Positions 30,394 through 40,151 of a stretch of DNA of 64,000 bases are shown here, one piece after another; within the stretch, counting starts at the first letter, position 1, and each line of letters opens with the position of its first letter. The stretch comes from an uncultured Bacteroidota bacterium (GTDB taxonomy: Bacteria; Bacteroidota; Bacteroidia; Bacteroidales; P3): positions 62,001 to 126,000 of the forward strand of contig CACYSB010000002.1 of NCBI GenBank assembly GCA_902777005.1. The letters are read 5' to 3'. Under the pieces are notes generated by a model. That model was not told the DNA's origin. It made no database searches and saw only the letters and a list, made by a program, of their open reading frames with translations. Made by a program: the position numbers and the translations under genes.

Positions 30394-31617
30394 TTAGCGG
30401 CCGATGGTACCGCGGCGGCCGACGGTGAGGAAGACCGAGGCGCTGCTGATGGCCATGACGAGGATGAATGTGGCGAGGAAGTCGACGCCGCGCATGGCCA
30501 CGGGGAAGGCGCTGACGACGAAGTTGCCGTCGCCCATGCGGATGATGCCGAAGTGCTGCTGCAGGAAGCACACGATGAAGCCCAGCAGCAGCCCCGCCAG
30601 CACGGCGACGCCGCAGATGAGAAGCCCTTCGGTGGCGAAGGCGCGGCGCACCTGCCGCACGGTCATGCCCATGCTGCGCAGGATGAAGATGTCGCGGCGC
30701 TTGTTGATGATGAGCAGCGAGAGCGAGGCCACAAGGCTGAGGGTGGAGATGAGCACTATGAGCGAGAGGATGAGGTAGATGCCGAGGCGCTCGGTGCGGA
30801 ATATCTTGAAGTAGAGGGGCTGCTGGTCGTAGCGGTCTTTGACGGTGAGTGATGAGTGATGAGTGATGAATGATGAACGGAGTGTTTGCTTGACTTTGGC
30901 GGGGTCGGCGCCGGGGCGCAGCTTGATGGCGAGGGCTGTTACCTCGTCGGGGGCATAGTCCATAAGCTGTCGCACGAAGTCGATGTGCGTCACCACAAAG
31001 CGGCGGTCGATGTCCTGCTGGATGAAGAAGGAGGCCACGGGGTAGGCGTAGCCTATGTTGAAGGCCTGGTCCATGGTGAGGCCCATGGCCGTGGTGCCGC
31101 GCCTGGGTATGTGCACCGCCGCGGGGCGGTTGGAGAGGAGGTTCATGCCGAGGCTGTAGAATACCTCGCCGCCCACAATGAGAGCCGGGGCGTCGGCGAG
31201 GGTCAGCTGGTAGGCGCCGTTGTGAATCATGGTGTCGAGGCCGCTGATGGCGCGGTAGTTGGCGTCGACGCCGCGGAGGGTGACGATGGCCTGGCGGTCG
31301 CCGTAGGTGAGCCAGGCTGTCTCGGCGGCGATTTGTGCCACTTGCTCCACGCCATCGGCTTGGCAGAGGGCGCGGTAGTCGATGTCGGAGGTGCGGAAGG
31401 TCTTGCCTTGGGCGGGCTCGACGATGAGTTCCGGGTCGAAGGTGCCGAAGAGGCCGCGCGTGATTTCGCCGATGCCGTTGTAGACGGAGAGCACGACGAT
31501 GAGGGCTGCGGTGCTCACCAACAGGCCTATGAGCGATACCCAAGAGATGACGTTGACCACCGACTTCTGGCGGTGGGCGAAGAGGTAGCGGACGGCGATG
31601 AGCTGTTCGAGCCGCAC
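30394..31617 (-). CDS. LolE/FtsX-like ABC transporter permease
   Basis: A 407-residue permease: N-terminal amphipathic segment (MRLEQLIAVRYLFAHRQKSVVNVISW), first membrane helix (about 24-48), a large periplasmic MacB_PCD domain (about 50-275), then three C-terminal helices (IYLILSLIVLISTLSLVASLSLL, the GLLICGVAVLAGLLLGFIV region, and LATFILVMAISSASVFL). This topology fits LolC/E lipoprotein-releasing permeases; the ATPase LolD is not adjacent. An in-frame heptamer island (30845-30876) replaces the end of the periplasmic domain with SSFITHHSSL. RbfA precedes it by 4 bp. Confidence 0.88.
   Translation of the reverse strand: MRLEQLIAVRYLFAHRQKSVVNVISWVSLIGLLVSTAALIVVLSVYNGIGEITRGLFGTFDPELIVEPAQGKTFRTSDIDYRALCQADGVEQVAQIAAETAWLTYGDRQAIVTLRGVDANYRAISGLDTMIHNGAYQLTLADAPALIVGGEVFYSLGMNLLSNRPAAVHIPRRGTTAMGLTMDQAFNIGYAYPVASFFIQQDIDRRFVVTHIDFVRQLMDYAPDEVTALAIKLRPGADPAKVKQTLRSSFITHHSSLTVKDRYDQQPLYFKIFRTERLGIYLILSLIVLISTLSLVASLSLLIINKRRDIFILRSMGMTVRQVRRAFATEGLLICGVAVLAGLLLGFIVCFLQQHFGIIRMGDGNFVVSAFPVAMRGVDFLATFILVMAISSASVFLTVGRRGTIGR
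30845..30876 (-). repeat. Heptamer repeat island inside the LolE-like gene
   Basis: Plus strand GTGA followed by three GTGATGA and one ATGATGA, a 7-bp tandem array. On the coding strand it is read in frame as SSFITHHSSL. The coding strand shares TTCATCATTCATCACT with the island in the SpoU gene at 61817. Confidence 0.8.
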
Positions 31618-31621
31618 CGGC

Positions 31622-31966
31622 TTATGACTTTAGGAGACGGTTGATGTTCTCCACGTAGTCGAGGGTGTCGTCGATGAAGAACTCGAGCTGCGGGATGATG
31701 CGTAGCTGCTTGCCCTCGCGGAGGCCGAGGCGACGGCGCAGGTCGGCGCTGTTGTCGCGGATGAGGGCCATGATGCTGTCGGGGCTGCCGCCGCCGATAG
31801 GCATGATGGAGACGTAGATGCGCGCAATGGAGAGGTCGGGGGTGATGCGCACCTCGGTGACGCTGATGAGCGAGGGGCCGAGGACGGGCTTCATCTCGCG
31901 CAGGAAGATGTCGCTCATGTCCTGCTGTATGAGGCGGCAAATCTTATTTTGACGGGTGCTTTGCAT
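31622..31966 (-). CDS. rbfA: Ribosome-binding factor A
   Basis: A 114-residue KH-fold protein of normal RbfA length. QNKICRLIQQDMSDIFLRE, LISVTEVRITPDLSIARIYVSIMP and RLGLREGKQLRIIPQLEFFIDDTLDYVENINRLL cover the family from end to end. It binds 30S precursors to mature the 16S 5' end. It lies directly ahead of the LolE-like gene (4-bp gap), a pairing often seen in Bacteroidetes. Confidence 0.93.
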   Translation of the reverse strand: MQSTRQNKICRLIQQDMSDIFLREMKPVLGPSLISVTEVRITPDLSIARIYVSIMPIGGGSPDSIMALIRDNSADLRRRLGLREGKQLRIIPQLEFFIDDTLDYVENINRLLKS

Positions 31967-31981
31967 GGTGGGGATGATTGT

Positions 31982-32587
31982 TTACCAGCGCCAGCCTACG
32001 CGGACCGGGAGGAAGAAAGTCTGCTGCATGTAGGCCACGCCGAGGGTGGCGTAGAAGGAGTGCCAGTTGTGGGTCATGTTGCGCAGGCCGTGGGCATAGT
32101 ACCAGTTGATGCCGCCGTAGGCTTCGGCCATGGGGGTGAAGAGCATGTTGTCGGCCATGAGTATGCTGCCGCCGATGCGAGCGCCCATGAGGGGAGCCCA
32201 CTTGATGGTGGTGGGCTGGTAGTCGACACCCATGACTGCCTTCCAGATGGGGCGGAAGTCAAAGTCGATGAAGGCCGTGGCGCCAAAGTGCGACTCGGCG
32301 TCCTTGATGCGGATGCTGTGGAAGTGGTTGCCGCCGACGCCGAAGCCGAGGAACCAGTCCTGGCTGATGTTGATGCCGGCCATGACGTTGAGGCTGGCGC
32401 TGTTCTCGTAGTTGGCCAGGTTGTAGCCTTTGTCGCCGAGCTTGCCGTAGTTGCCCATGAAGGGGGCGTAGCCTATCTCGGCCTTGAGCATGAACTCGTT
32501 TTTGGGGCCGAGCTGGGTGTACTGCGCGTTGGCGCCGATGGTCAGCGCGGTGAGCGCTGTGACGATGATGATGCTTATTCTGTTCAT
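31982..32587 (-). CDS. Small outer-membrane beta-barrel protein
   Basis: A 201-residue exported protein: signal peptide to about residue 21 (TIGANAQ), then about eight amphipathic strands (FMLKAEIGYAPFMGNYG, SASLNVMAGINISQDWFLGFGVG, FYATLGVAYMQQTFFLPVRVGWRW), ending in an aromatic strand as outer-membrane barrels do. OmpW/OmpX-like size; no specific family recognised. Its ATG overlaps the stop of the M1 peptidase gene (ATGA). Confidence 0.75.
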   Translation of the reverse strand: MNRISIIIVTALTALTIGANAQYTQLGPKNEFMLKAEIGYAPFMGNYGKLGDKGYNLANYENSASLNVMAGINISQDWFLGFGVGGNHFHSIRIKDAESHFGATAFIDFDFRPIWKAVMGVDYQPTTIKWAPLMGARIGGSILMADNMLFTPMAEAYGGINWYYAHGLRNMTHNWHSFYATLGVAYMQQTFFLPVRVGWRW

Positions 32588-34911
32588 AACACTATTATTT
32601 TCGATGTCAATGATATGCTGTTGTTTTCAATCTTCACGGTGTAGGTGCCGGGGGCCAGCTTCGGAGTCATCGTGTCGCCGTTGTGGCAGCCGTTGCGATG
32701 CCAGGCCTGTCGGCCGGAGGCGTCGATGACGGTCACAGAGTATGGTTCGGAGGTGGGAGCCTCGACGGAGAAACTGTCGCCGCTGTGTATGGGGTTGGGG
32801 AAAAGGTTGAGGTGAGCGGAGAGGGTTTGATGGTCGGCGATGGAGAGAGGGTAGGGGTTGACGGTGACGAGGTTGGTGTCTACCACGGCGAGGGTGTATT
32901 CGCCAGTGAGAAGGTTGTCGAAGACGAAGTAGCCGTCGTTGGCGGTGCCCACATGGCGTTTGCTGACCACCGTCCATGGCTCGGTGTTATATTTGCGCCA
33001 CAGCAGGACTATGGAGTCCAGGGAGGCCTGTTTCTTGTAGAAGCCCTCGTCGAGGTGAGGATATTCGCTGTCGGAGTAGCCGTCGCGGATGTAGCGGAAA
33101 CGGCCGGAGAGGTCTTGGTTGTAGCGTGCCCTGCTGCGCACCACCCAGTAGCGGTTGGAAGGGCGTATGACGCCAGTGGTGGTGTCGATGCCCGAGGGGC
33201 GCGCATAGTGGTGTTCCACATAGTAGCGGCCGTGGTACTGTGCCGAGGCACCGCGGACGGCAAAGAAGGCCATGTCGGTGGGTATGGTGCCGCTGGAGCC
33301 GGTGACGTCAATACTGTCGACGGTGACGGCATCGCTGATTTCGCAGTCGAGGTCGAGGACGCAGAAATAGGGGTCGAAAGGCATCTGGTAGTTGGCAATG
33401 ACAGTGTCGGTGCCTTGAAACGAGAACCATACTTTGTGGCGCTGGCCGAGGTGAGAGAAGAAAGTGACGGGGACGCGGTTTTGGCGCATGAGGTTGTCGG
33501 TGGCCACGCTGTTCTGTTGGATAGTGATACTAATATTTGTCCAACCCTGGGAACCCTCGCCCAGTCCGAAGGAGACGCTGTAGTCATTGAAGCCAGGGCT
33601 AAAGACGTGGAAGTCGAAGAAGCCGGAGAGGTCGACGCCGGAGTAGGCACTGAGTGAGTCGCGGAGGCGGTAGGCGTCGATGGAGGTGAAGGCGCAGCGT
33701 TCCATGAGGGTGCGAATGGTGGCATAGAAGAGCGAGTCGCCAAGGTAGCCGCGCAGGGAGTGCCAGACGAGGCCTCCCTTGTCGTAGGAGGTGGCGCCGT
33801 AGGTGTAGTTGTGGGGCATGTCGTGCAGTGCGCGGTAGGCGGCATCGTCGTGGTGCGTGGTGCGCAACACCTTGTCGAGGTTCTGCTGGTAGGTGGCGTT
33901 GGAGGCGCGGCGGCCGTGGGTGGCTTCGCGAGCCACCTCGCTGGTGAAAGTGGCGCCGCCCTCGTTGATCCACATGTCGCCCTCGGTCTCGCAGGTGACG
34001 AGGTTGCCGAACCAGGCGTGGCCGAGCTCATGGGCTATGGTGCTCTGACCGGCAAGAGATACGGAGGCCATGGCTGGGCGGGCGAGGGCTATGTTGTTGA
34101 CATGCTCCATGGAGCCCATGGCAGTGCCGATGTAGCCGATGCGTCCCCAGCGGTAGGGGCCGAAGCACTGCTCGAACATGGGCACCACGGCGTCGAGGAG
34201 TGCGTAGACGTTGGCGGTGACGGCGCTGTCCTGGGTAGTGAAGCCTATGGTGACGGGGTAGCCTCCGGCGGTGGTCTGTATGCGGTGGAAGTCGGCCTGG
34301 CTGATGCCGACGAGGTAGGTGCAGACGGGGTGTTCAATCTCCCAGACGGAGAGCTCGCAGCCATCGTCGCCGATGGAACGGCTCTGTAGCATGCCGCTGC
34401 ACTCGGCGCTCCAGCCCTGCCGGGCTTTGATGCGCAGGGTATAGGTGGCCTTGTCGTTGTAGTTGTCGCGGCAAGGAAACACGGCGCGGCCGATGGAGTG
34501 GAGGCGGTTGTGGAAGGCGGCGCCGAGGTTGTAGGTCATGTCGTTGTCGAAGTGAAAACCTCCGAAGCCGTAATCCTCGACGTAGCCGATGCCGTGGTAG
34601 TGGATGGTAAGAGTGAAGGTCTGTCCGGCGGCGATGCCGGCGGTGGTTATGTGCATGAGGTCATTGTCGTCGATGCGGCGGCCGTCGATGAACATGGAGT
34701 CAGCGGTGCCTTCAAGGTCTAGAGCAATCTCGGAACAGGGGCGCATGAGCTGAAGGGTTAGCACGGCTTTGCCACGGAAAGGGGCGCCGCTGCTGAGGTC
34801 GAGGGTCAGGTCATAGTGTTGCACGTCGACCGAGTCGGCAATTTGCGCATGCATGACACCGCAGCACAGGAGCATGGCGATTAGGGTCAATATCCTCTTT
34901 ATTCCAATCAT
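32584..34911 (-). CDS. M1-family metallopeptidase with T9SS sorting domain
   Basis: A 775-residue exported aminopeptidase-like protein. The signal peptide starts at the ATG at 34911 (GIKRILTLIAMLLCC...MHAQ). N-terminal M1 beta domain, then substrate-anchoring GSMEHVN in place of GAMEN, zinc site H294-E295-x-x-H298 with E317 18 residues later (HELGHAWFGN...WINEGG). A long beta-rich C-terminal part ends with a type A sorting domain (LFPNPIHSGDSFSVEAP...GTYTVKIENNS). It should hydrolyse peptides outside the cell after type IX export. Promoter at 34933. It shares a transcript with the barrel protein. Confidence 0.92.
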   Translation of the reverse strand: MIGIKRILTLIAMLLCCGVMHAQIADSVDVQHYDLTLDLSSGAPFRGKAVLTLQLMRPCSEIALDLEGTADSMFIDGRRIDDNDLMHITTAGIAAGQTFTLTIHYHGIGYVEDYGFGGFHFDNDMTYNLGAAFHNRLHSIGRAVFPCRDNYNDKATYTLRIKARQGWSAECSGMLQSRSIGDDGCELSVWEIEHPVCTYLVGISQADFHRIQTTAGGYPVTIGFTTQDSAVTANVYALLDAVVPMFEQCFGPYRWGRIGYIGTAMGSMEHVNNIALARPAMASVSLAGQSTIAHELGHAWFGNLVTCETEGDMWINEGGATFTSEVAREATHGRRASNATYQQNLDKVLRTTHHDDAAYRALHDMPHNYTYGATSYDKGGLVWHSLRGYLGDSLFYATIRTLMERCAFTSIDAYRLRDSLSAYSGVDLSGFFDFHVFSPGFNDYSVSFGLGEGSQGWTNISITIQQNSVATDNLMRQNRVPVTFFSHLGQRHKVWFSFQGTDTVIANYQMPFDPYFCVLDLDCEISDAVTVDSIDVTGSSGTIPTDMAFFAVRGASAQYHGRYYVEHHYARPSGIDTTTGVIRPSNRYWVVRSRARYNQDLSGRFRYIRDGYSDSEYPHLDEGFYKKQASLDSIVLLWRKYNTEPWTVVSKRHVGTANDGYFVFDNLLTGEYTLAVVDTNLVTVNPYPLSIADHQTLSAHLNLFPNPIHSGDSFSVEAPTSEPYSVTVIDASGRQAWHRNGCHNGDTMTPKLAPGTYTVKIENNSISLTSKIIVL

Positions 34912-34932
34912 ATAGACATATATTTCAAAAAT

Positions 34933-34941
34933 GCAAAAGTA
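34933..34941 (-). promoter_or_regulatory. -7 promoter element of the M1 peptidase operon
   Basis: Minus strand TACTTTTGC, 21 bp upstream of the ATG at 34911. Confidence 0.7.
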
Positions 34942-35040
34942 CACTATTTTTTCATAATGAGTGATATTATTTTATTTGGTACTGATAATCAGGTGCAATA
35001 AAAAGGCGGAAAATGCGTTAATGGATGCAAAAAGAACTCT

Positions 35041-35172
35041 ATGTCGATGAAAAAGACTGCCCTTCGTATAGCCCTCGTCCTGTTGCTGGCTGGACTAGCC
35101 TGTTCGGCCTGCTCGTCGGGCGACCACATGTATCGCCACAAGAAGAGCGACTGCGACTGCCCCACCTTCTGA
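35041..35172 (+). CDS. Tiny lipoprotein preceding the SprT-like gene
   Basis: A 43-codon frame: basic start, hydrophobic core (IALVLLLAGLA), two possible lipobox Cys in LACSAC, then HMYRHKKSDCDCPTF. Signal, lipobox and a conserved-looking Cys-Pro-Thr-Phe end make it a real gene despite its size; similar tiny lipoproteins ending in CPTF occur in Bacteroidales. An in-frame ATG at 35047 is equally possible. It ends 13 bp before the SprT-like gene, so the two are probably co-expressed. Function unknown. Confidence 0.75.
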   Translation: MSMKKTALRIALVLLLAGLACSACSSGDHMYRHKKSDCDCPTF

Positions 35173-35185
35173 CGCAGAGCCGGAC

Positions 35186-35812
35186 GTGACTACCGAGGAG
35201 AGATACCGTGCCATACTACGCAACCACTTGCCTGAGCAGGCGGTAGGGTGGGTGTATGAGTATCTGGAGCGCTACAAGGTGCATTTCCATATCACTCGTG
35301 AGCGCCGCAGCAAGCTGGGCGACTATCGCTGGCCTCAGTCGCGGCACCCGTTCCACGAAATGTCTGTCAATGGTGATTTGCCGAAGCTCATGTTCCTGTG
35401 GGTCTTTCTGCATGAGGCCGCCCATCTTGAGACGCATTTGAAATACCGCAGCGTCCAACCCCACGGTCACGAATGGCAGTATGAATATGTGCGTCTGATT
35501 GCCGACCACAGGGACTGTTTCCCCGACGAGGTGCGCCCGATGCTGGACCGTTATGTTGCCCGCGTGCCGCTGCAGCGCAGTCTGGGACACGAGATAGAGA
35601 AAGCCCTACGCCATCATGGCTCTGATATACAAAGTGTAGTAGCCATGTGTCTTGACGATTTGCCGGCTGGCAGCAGGTTCCGCCTAAAGACGAAGCCGGA
35701 GGTGTTGTTTGAGAGCATCGAACGACGCCGCACTCGGTGGCTCTGCAGGGATGTCGATAGTAGTCGGAAGTATGCCGTCGCGGGTCGTGCCGAAGTGACA
35801 GAATGTCCTTAG
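35186..35812 (+). CDS. SprT-like zinc metalloprotease-fold protein
   Basis: A 208-residue protein starting at GTG. Zinc motif H76-E77-A-A-H80 in VFLHEAAHLETH with a further His pair downstream (VQPHGHEWQYEYVRL), the SprT/WLM pattern. The N-terminal LPEQAVGWVYEYLERYKVHFHITRERRSKLGDYRWP is the usual strand-rich front. The C-terminus (RRTRWLCRDVDSSRKYAVAGRAEV) holds one Cys, so no full zinc ribbon. Protease activity is plausible but unproven. Follows the tiny lipoprotein. Confidence 0.85.
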   Translation: MTTEERYRAILRNHLPEQAVGWVYEYLERYKVHFHITRERRSKLGDYRWPQSRHPFHEMSVNGDLPKLMFLWVFLHEAAHLETHLKYRSVQPHGHEWQYEYVRLIADHRDCFPDEVRPMLDRYVARVPLQRSLGHEIEKALRHHGSDIQSVVAMCLDDLPAGSRFRLKTKPEVLFESIERRRTRWLCRDVDSSRKYAVAGRAEVTECP

Positions 35813-35991
35813 TGGAGAGGTGTGAAATTGTGGAAAACCTGTTGAAAAAATCCCAAAAAGGTTTTCGTGTTTCCTGTTGAAAAGTGGGAAAAATAGCAAA
35901 AAAATAGTGTTAAAATATTTTTGTAACACACTGTTTCATAGTGCTGCCGTGGAATTTTAAGATTATTTAACATGTATTGGTGCCAAAGATG

Positions 35992-36024
35992 TTTGGTGGG
36001 TAAGGAAAATAGTTGTAATTTTGC
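35992..36024 (+). promoter_or_regulatory. Promoter of the ribosomal superoperon
   Basis: TTTGG at 35992-35996 and TAATTTTGC at 36016-36024 at a 19-bp spacing, a full Bacteroidetes sigma-ABfr-type promoter, 77 bp upstream of rpsL. The rest of the 35813-36101 spacer is AT-rich with no other recognised feature. Confidence 0.85.
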
Positions 36025-36101
36025 AGTTCCTTTTTGGGCGCATAGTGCCCATGAATGAGACTGAAAAACAAGTAATAAAATAATAAAACAAGAAACAGAA
36101 A

Positions 36102-36485
36102 ATGCCAACAATTCAGCAATTAGTTCGCAAAGGACGTCAGCAGATGGAGTACAAGTCCAAGTCTCCCGCCCTCGACAGCTGCCCGCAGCGTCGCGGTGTC
36201 TGCACCCGTGTGTACACCACCACCCCTAAAAAGCCTAACTCGGCCATGCGTAAAGTGGCCCGTGTTCGCCTGACCAATGGTAAGGAAGTCAATGCCTACA
36301 TCCCGGGTGAGGGTCACAACCTGCAGGAGCACTCGATCGTGATGATCCGTGGAGGCCGTGTCAAGGACCTTCCCGGTGTGCGTTATCACATCATCCGTGG
36401 TGCCCTTGATACCAGCGGAGTCGACGGCCGTCGCCAGCGTCGTTCGAAATACGGTGCCAAGCGTCCGAAACAGGCCGGCAAGTAA
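36102..36485 (+). CDS. rpsL: 30S ribosomal protein S12
   Basis: A 127-residue S12, complete, with [25 protein letters not shown] and the second decoding-site loop [24 protein letters not shown]. The Lys residues at which streptomycin-resistance mutations arise are wild type. It is part of the decoding centre of the 30S subunit and the first gene of the superoperon. Confidence 0.98.
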   Translation: MPTIQQLVRKGRQQMEYKSKSPALDSCPQRRGVCTRVYTTTPKKPNSAMRKVARVRLTNGKEVNAYIPGEGHNLQEHSIVMIRGGRVKDLPGVRYHIIRGALDTSGVDGRRQRRSKYGAKRPKQAGK

Positions 36486-36489
36486 ACAA

Positions 36490-36520
36490 GTTGAAAGTTT
36501 AAAGTTGAAAGATTAAAGTT
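36490..36520 (+). repeat. Heptamer repeat island between rpsL and rpsG
   Basis: GTTGAAA, GTTTAAA, GTTGAAA, GATTAAA, GTT: four 7-bp units and a part unit filling nearly the entire spacer. No gene or terminator is present there. Confidence 0.75.
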
Positions 36521-36529
36521 TTTAGCACA

Positions 36530-36997
36530 ATGAGAAAAGCTAAGCCCAAGAAAAGAATCATCCTTCCGGATCCCAAATACAATGACGTGATGGTCACCAA
36601 GTTCGTCAACAACTTGATGATGGGTGGCAAGAAGACCATCGCCTATAAGATTTTCTACGATGCAATCGACGTCGTCAGCGACCGCACCAAGGAAGACGGT
36701 CTCGAAGTTTGGAAGAAGGCTCTCGCCAACGTCACCCCCAGTGTCGAAGTGCGCAGCAAGCGTATCGGTGGTGCCACTTTCCAGATTCCTACCGAGATCC
36801 GCGCCGAGCGTAAGCAAAGCATCGGTATGAAGAATCTCATCGGTTTCTCGCGCAAACGCAGTGAGAAGACCATGGCCCTGAAACTGGCCGCCGAAATCCA
36901 GGCTGCTTACAAGGAAGAGGGTGCCGCATTCAAGCGCAAGGAGGATATCCACCGTATGGCTGACGCCAACAAGGCCTTCTCGCATTTCCGCGCGTAA
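36530..36997 (+). CDS. rpsG: 30S ribosomal protein S7
   Basis: A 155-residue S7 of normal length ([19 protein letters not shown] ... [20 protein letters not shown]). It nucleates assembly of the 30S head and contacts the tRNA exit site. Complete; the family's usual translational-repressor role cannot be judged from the sequence. Confidence 0.98.
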   Translation: MRKAKPKKRIILPDPKYNDVMVTKFVNNLMMGGKKTIAYKIFYDAIDVVSDRTKEDGLEVWKKALANVTPSVEVRSKRIGGATFQIPTEIRAERKQSIGMKNLIGFSRKRSEKTMALKLAAEIQAAYKEEGAAFKRKEDIHRMADANKAFSHFRA

Positions 36998-37039
36998 CAA
37001 TATATATAATAGACAACAACCATCGACCAAGCAACGACA

Positions 37040-39127
37040 ATGTCAGACCTACATTACACCCGCAACATCGGCATTATGGCCCACATCGACGCCGGCAAGA
37101 CGACGACGACGGAGCGCATACTCTTCTACACCGGCAAGAATTACAAGCTCGGTGAGACTCATGAGGGATCGGCCACTATGGACTGGATGGTGCAGGAGCA
37201 GGAGAGAGGTATCACTATCACCTCCGCTGCCACCACGGTGTACTGGGAATGGCATAACAACCGCTACAAGTACAATATTATAGACACTCCGGGTCACGTT
37301 GATTTCACCGTTGAGGTGGAACGTTCTCTGCGTGTGCTCGACGGCGCCATAGCTATCTTCTGTGCTGTGGGCGGCGTGGAACCCCAAAGCGAGACCGTCT
37401 GGCGTCAGGCCGACAAGTATGGTGTGCCGCGCATCGCTTTCATCAACAAGATGGACCGTGCCGGTGCGGATTTCTTTTCGGTGGTGAGCCAGATTAAAGA
37501 GCGTCTCGGTGCCAACCCCATACCGATAGAGATACCTATCGGACAGGAAGACCTTTATAAAGGTGTGGTGGATCTCATCTCCAACAAAGCCCTCGTGTGG
37601 GACGAAAGCTCCAACGGCCAGCGCTTTGAGGAGATACCGATGCCCGAAGATTTGAAGGACATCGCTGCCGAGTACCGTCAGAAACTCATTGAGGGTGTTG
37701 CCGAGGAGAACGAGGAACTGATGATGAAGTTCTTCGATGACCCCGACAGTATCACCGCCGACGAGGTTATTGCCGAGATACGCAAGGCTACGCTGAGTCG
37801 TAAGATTGTGCCTGTTATGTGTGGTTCCGCCTTCAAGAACAAAGGTGTGCAGACGTTGCTTGACGCTGTGGCAGCATTCTTGCCCAGCCCGCTGGATATG
37901 CCTGAGGTCGATGGCATCAACCCCAAGAATGAAAAAGAGGAAAGCCGCAAGGTGGACGTGAAAGCCCCCTTCTCGGCATTGGCATTTAAGATTGCCACCG
38001 ACCCCTATGTCGGACGCCTGTGCTTCTTTCGCGTGTACAGCGGTTCGCTCGAGAGCGGTTCGTATGTGTACAACGCCAATACCGGCAAGAAGGAGCGTAT
38101 CTCACGCATTATGCAGATGCATTCCAACAAGCAGAACCCCCTCGATCGTATCGAGGCTGGCGACATCGGAGCCGCTGTGGGATTCAAGGACATCAAGACA
38201 GGTCATACACTGTGTGACGAGCAGCATCCCATTGTCCTTGAGTCGATGAAGTTCCCCGAACCCGTCATCAGCATTGCCGTGGAGCCTCACACTCAGGCCG
38301 ATATGGACAAGATGACTAACGCCCTTATGAAGTTGGTAGAAGAAGACCCCACCTTCCGTGTGAAAACTGACGAGGTGAGTGGACAGACCGTCATCAGCGG
38401 TATGGGTGAGCTTCATCTGGATATCATCATGGATCGTCTGCGCCGCGAATTCGGTGTGGATGTCAACCAGGGTCGACCAGAGGTGGCCTACAAAGAGGCT
38501 ATCACCACTACTGTGCAGCACCACGAGATTTATAAGAAGCAGACCGGCGGCAAGGGTAAATTCGCCGATGTGCTATTCGAGATTGGTCCTGCCGACGAAG
38601 GCGTCATGGGTCTGCAGTTCATCAATGAAGTCAAGGGCGGCAACATCCCCAAAGAATATATGCCCGCCATCGAGAAAGGTTTCAAGGAGGCTATGCAGAA
38701 TGGTGTTTTGGCCGGCTATCCCATGGATAGCATGAAGGTGCGCGTCATTGACGGTTCCTTCCACCCTGTGGACAGCGACCAGTTGAGTTTCGAGCTCTGT
38801 GCTAAAATAGGCTTCAGGGCTGCTTGCCGCAAAGCCAACCCCGTCTTGCTGGAACCCATTATGAAACTCGAGGTGCTGACCCCGGATGCATACGTGGGCG
38901 ATGTCACTGGTGACCTCAACCGTCGCCGTGGGGTTCTGGAGAATATCACCGCCAAGGTCGGTGTACAGGCAATACACGCCAAGGTGCCTTTGGAGCAGAT
39001 GTTTGGCTACGTCACATCTCTCCGCACCATAACCTCTGGCCGCGCCAACTCTACCATGGAGTTTTCTCACTATGCTGAGCTTACTCGCGACCAGCAGGAT
39101 GCAATACTTAAGAACAAAAATAATTAA
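37040..39127 (+). CDS. fusA: Elongation factor G
   Basis: A 695-residue translocase GTPase. G1 [23 protein letters not shown]2 region [13 protein letters not shown]3 [10 protein letters not shown]4 NKMD are all present, followed by domains II-V ([15 protein letters not shown] at the C-terminus). It drives tRNA-mRNA movement after each peptide bond. Between rpsG (42 bp) and rpsJ (12 bp), with no tuf gene, the usual Bacteroidetes order. Confidence 0.98.
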   Translation: MSDLHYTRNIGIMAHIDAGKTTTTERILFYTGKNYKLGETHEGSATMDWMVQEQERGITITSAATTVYWEWHNNRYKYNIIDTPGHVDFTVEVERSLRVLDGAIAIFCAVGGVEPQSETVWRQADKYGVPRIAFINKMDRAGADFFSVVSQIKERLGANPIPIEIPIGQEDLYKGVVDLISNKALVWDESSNGQRFEEIPMPEDLKDIAAEYRQKLIEGVAEENEELMMKFFDDPDSITADEVIAEIRKATLSRKIVPVMCGSAFKNKGVQTLLDAVAAFLPSPLDMPEVDGINPKNEKEESRKVDVKAPFSALAFKIATDPYVGRLCFFRVYSGSLESGSYVYNANTGKKERISRIMQMHSNKQNPLDRIEAGDIGAAVGFKDIKTGHTLCDEQHPIVLESMKFPEPVISIAVEPHTQADMDKMTNALMKLVEEDPTFRVKTDEVSGQTVISGMGELHLDIIMDRLRREFGVDVNQGRPEVAYKEAITTTVQHHEIYKKQTGGKGKFADVLFEIGPADEGVMGLQFINEVKGGNIPKEYMPAIEKGFKEAMQNGVLAGYPMDSMKVRVIDGSFHPVDSDQLSFELCAKIGFRAACRKANPVLLEPIMKLEVLTPDAYVGDVTGDLNRRRGVLENITAKVGVQAIHAKVPLEQMFGYVTSLRTITSGRANSTMEFSHYAELTRDQQDAILKNKNN

Positions 39128-39139
39128 AAAATAAAAACA

Positions 39140-39448
39140 ATGAGTCAAAGAATCAGAATCAAGCTCAAATCTTACGACCACAACCTCGTCGACAAATCGG
39201 CCGAGAAGATTGTGAAGACCGTTAAGATGACTGGCGCAGTGGTCAATGGTCCCATACCGCTGCCTACCAACAAAAAGATTTTTACAGTGAACCGCTCGAC
39301 CTTCGTCAACAAGAAGTCGCGTGAGCAGTTCGAGTTGAACACCTACAAGCGTCTTATGGACATCGAAATCAACGATCGCGCCAAGACCATCGACGCCTTG
39401 ATGAAGCTCGAGCTCCCCAGCGGTGTGGAAGTCGAAATCAAAGTGTGA
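39140..39448 (+). CDS. rpsJ: 30S ribosomal protein S10
   Basis: A 102-residue S10 ([40 protein letters not shown]), complete. In the 30S head; also the NusG/NusE-type anchor that links transcription and translation. It starts the S10 block, 12 bp after fusA. Confidence 0.97.
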   Translation: MSQRIRIKLKSYDHNLVDKSAEKIVKTVKMTGAVVNGPIPLPTNKKIFTVNRSTFVNKKSREQFELNTYKRLMDIEINDRAKTIDALMKLELPSGVEVEIKV

Positions 39449-39515
39449 ATTTAATCAGCCTATGTCATTAGATAAGCTGAATTGTCTAACAAAAAGAAAA
39501 AAATCCAACTAAAAA

Positions 39516-40145
39516 ATGTCAGGATTAATCGGAAAGAAAATCGGAATGACCAGTCTTTTTGATGCCGACGGAAAGCAGATTCCGTGCACAGTTATTGAAG
39601 CTGGTCCTTGTGTTGTGACACAAGTGAGAACTATCGAGAAGGACGGCTATGAGGCCATCCAGCTTGCCTTCGGTGAGAAGAAGGAGAGCCGCACCAACAA
39701 GCCTATGCGCGGTCACTTTGCCAAGGCTGGCACCACTCCTAAACAGTATCTGGCTGAATTTAGCCGTTTCGAGGAGGGTCACAAGAAGAAATATGGTGAA
39801 GTACTTACCGTTGAAGTCTTCCAGGAAGGCGAGTTTGTCGACGTTGTCGGTACTTCGAAAGGTAAGGGCTTCCAAGGTGTTGTTACCCGCCATGGTTTCG
39901 GTGGTGTTGGTGACAAGACCCACGGTCAGCACGACCGTCTGCGTGCCCCCGGTTCAATTGGCGCTTCGTCCTATCCCTCGCGTATCTTCAAGGGTATGCG
40001 CATGGCCGGTCAGAAGGGTAACCATCGCGTGAAGGTCCAGAACCTCCAGGTGGTGAAGATTATCGCAGAGAAGAACCTCATGCTTGTCAAGGGTTCGGTC
40101 CCTGGTCCCAAAGGTTCTATTGTCAAACTTGAAAGATGGAGTTAA
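39516..40145 (+). CDS. rplC: 50S ribosomal protein L3
   Basis: A 209-residue L3, complete ([43 protein letters not shown]). It reaches the peptidyl-transferase centre with its long loop. Normal position in the S10 block. Confidence 0.97.
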   Translation: MSGLIGKKIGMTSLFDADGKQIPCTVIEAGPCVVTQVRTIEKDGYEAIQLAFGEKKESRTNKPMRGHFAKAGTTPKQYLAEFSRFEEGHKKKYGEVLTVEVFQEGEFVDVVGTSKGKGFQGVVTRHGFGGVGDKTHGQHDRLRAPGSIGASSYPSRIFKGMRMAGQKGNHRVKVQNLQVVKIIAEKNLMLVKGSVPGPKGSIVKLERWS

Positions 40146-40151
40146 TAAGAC

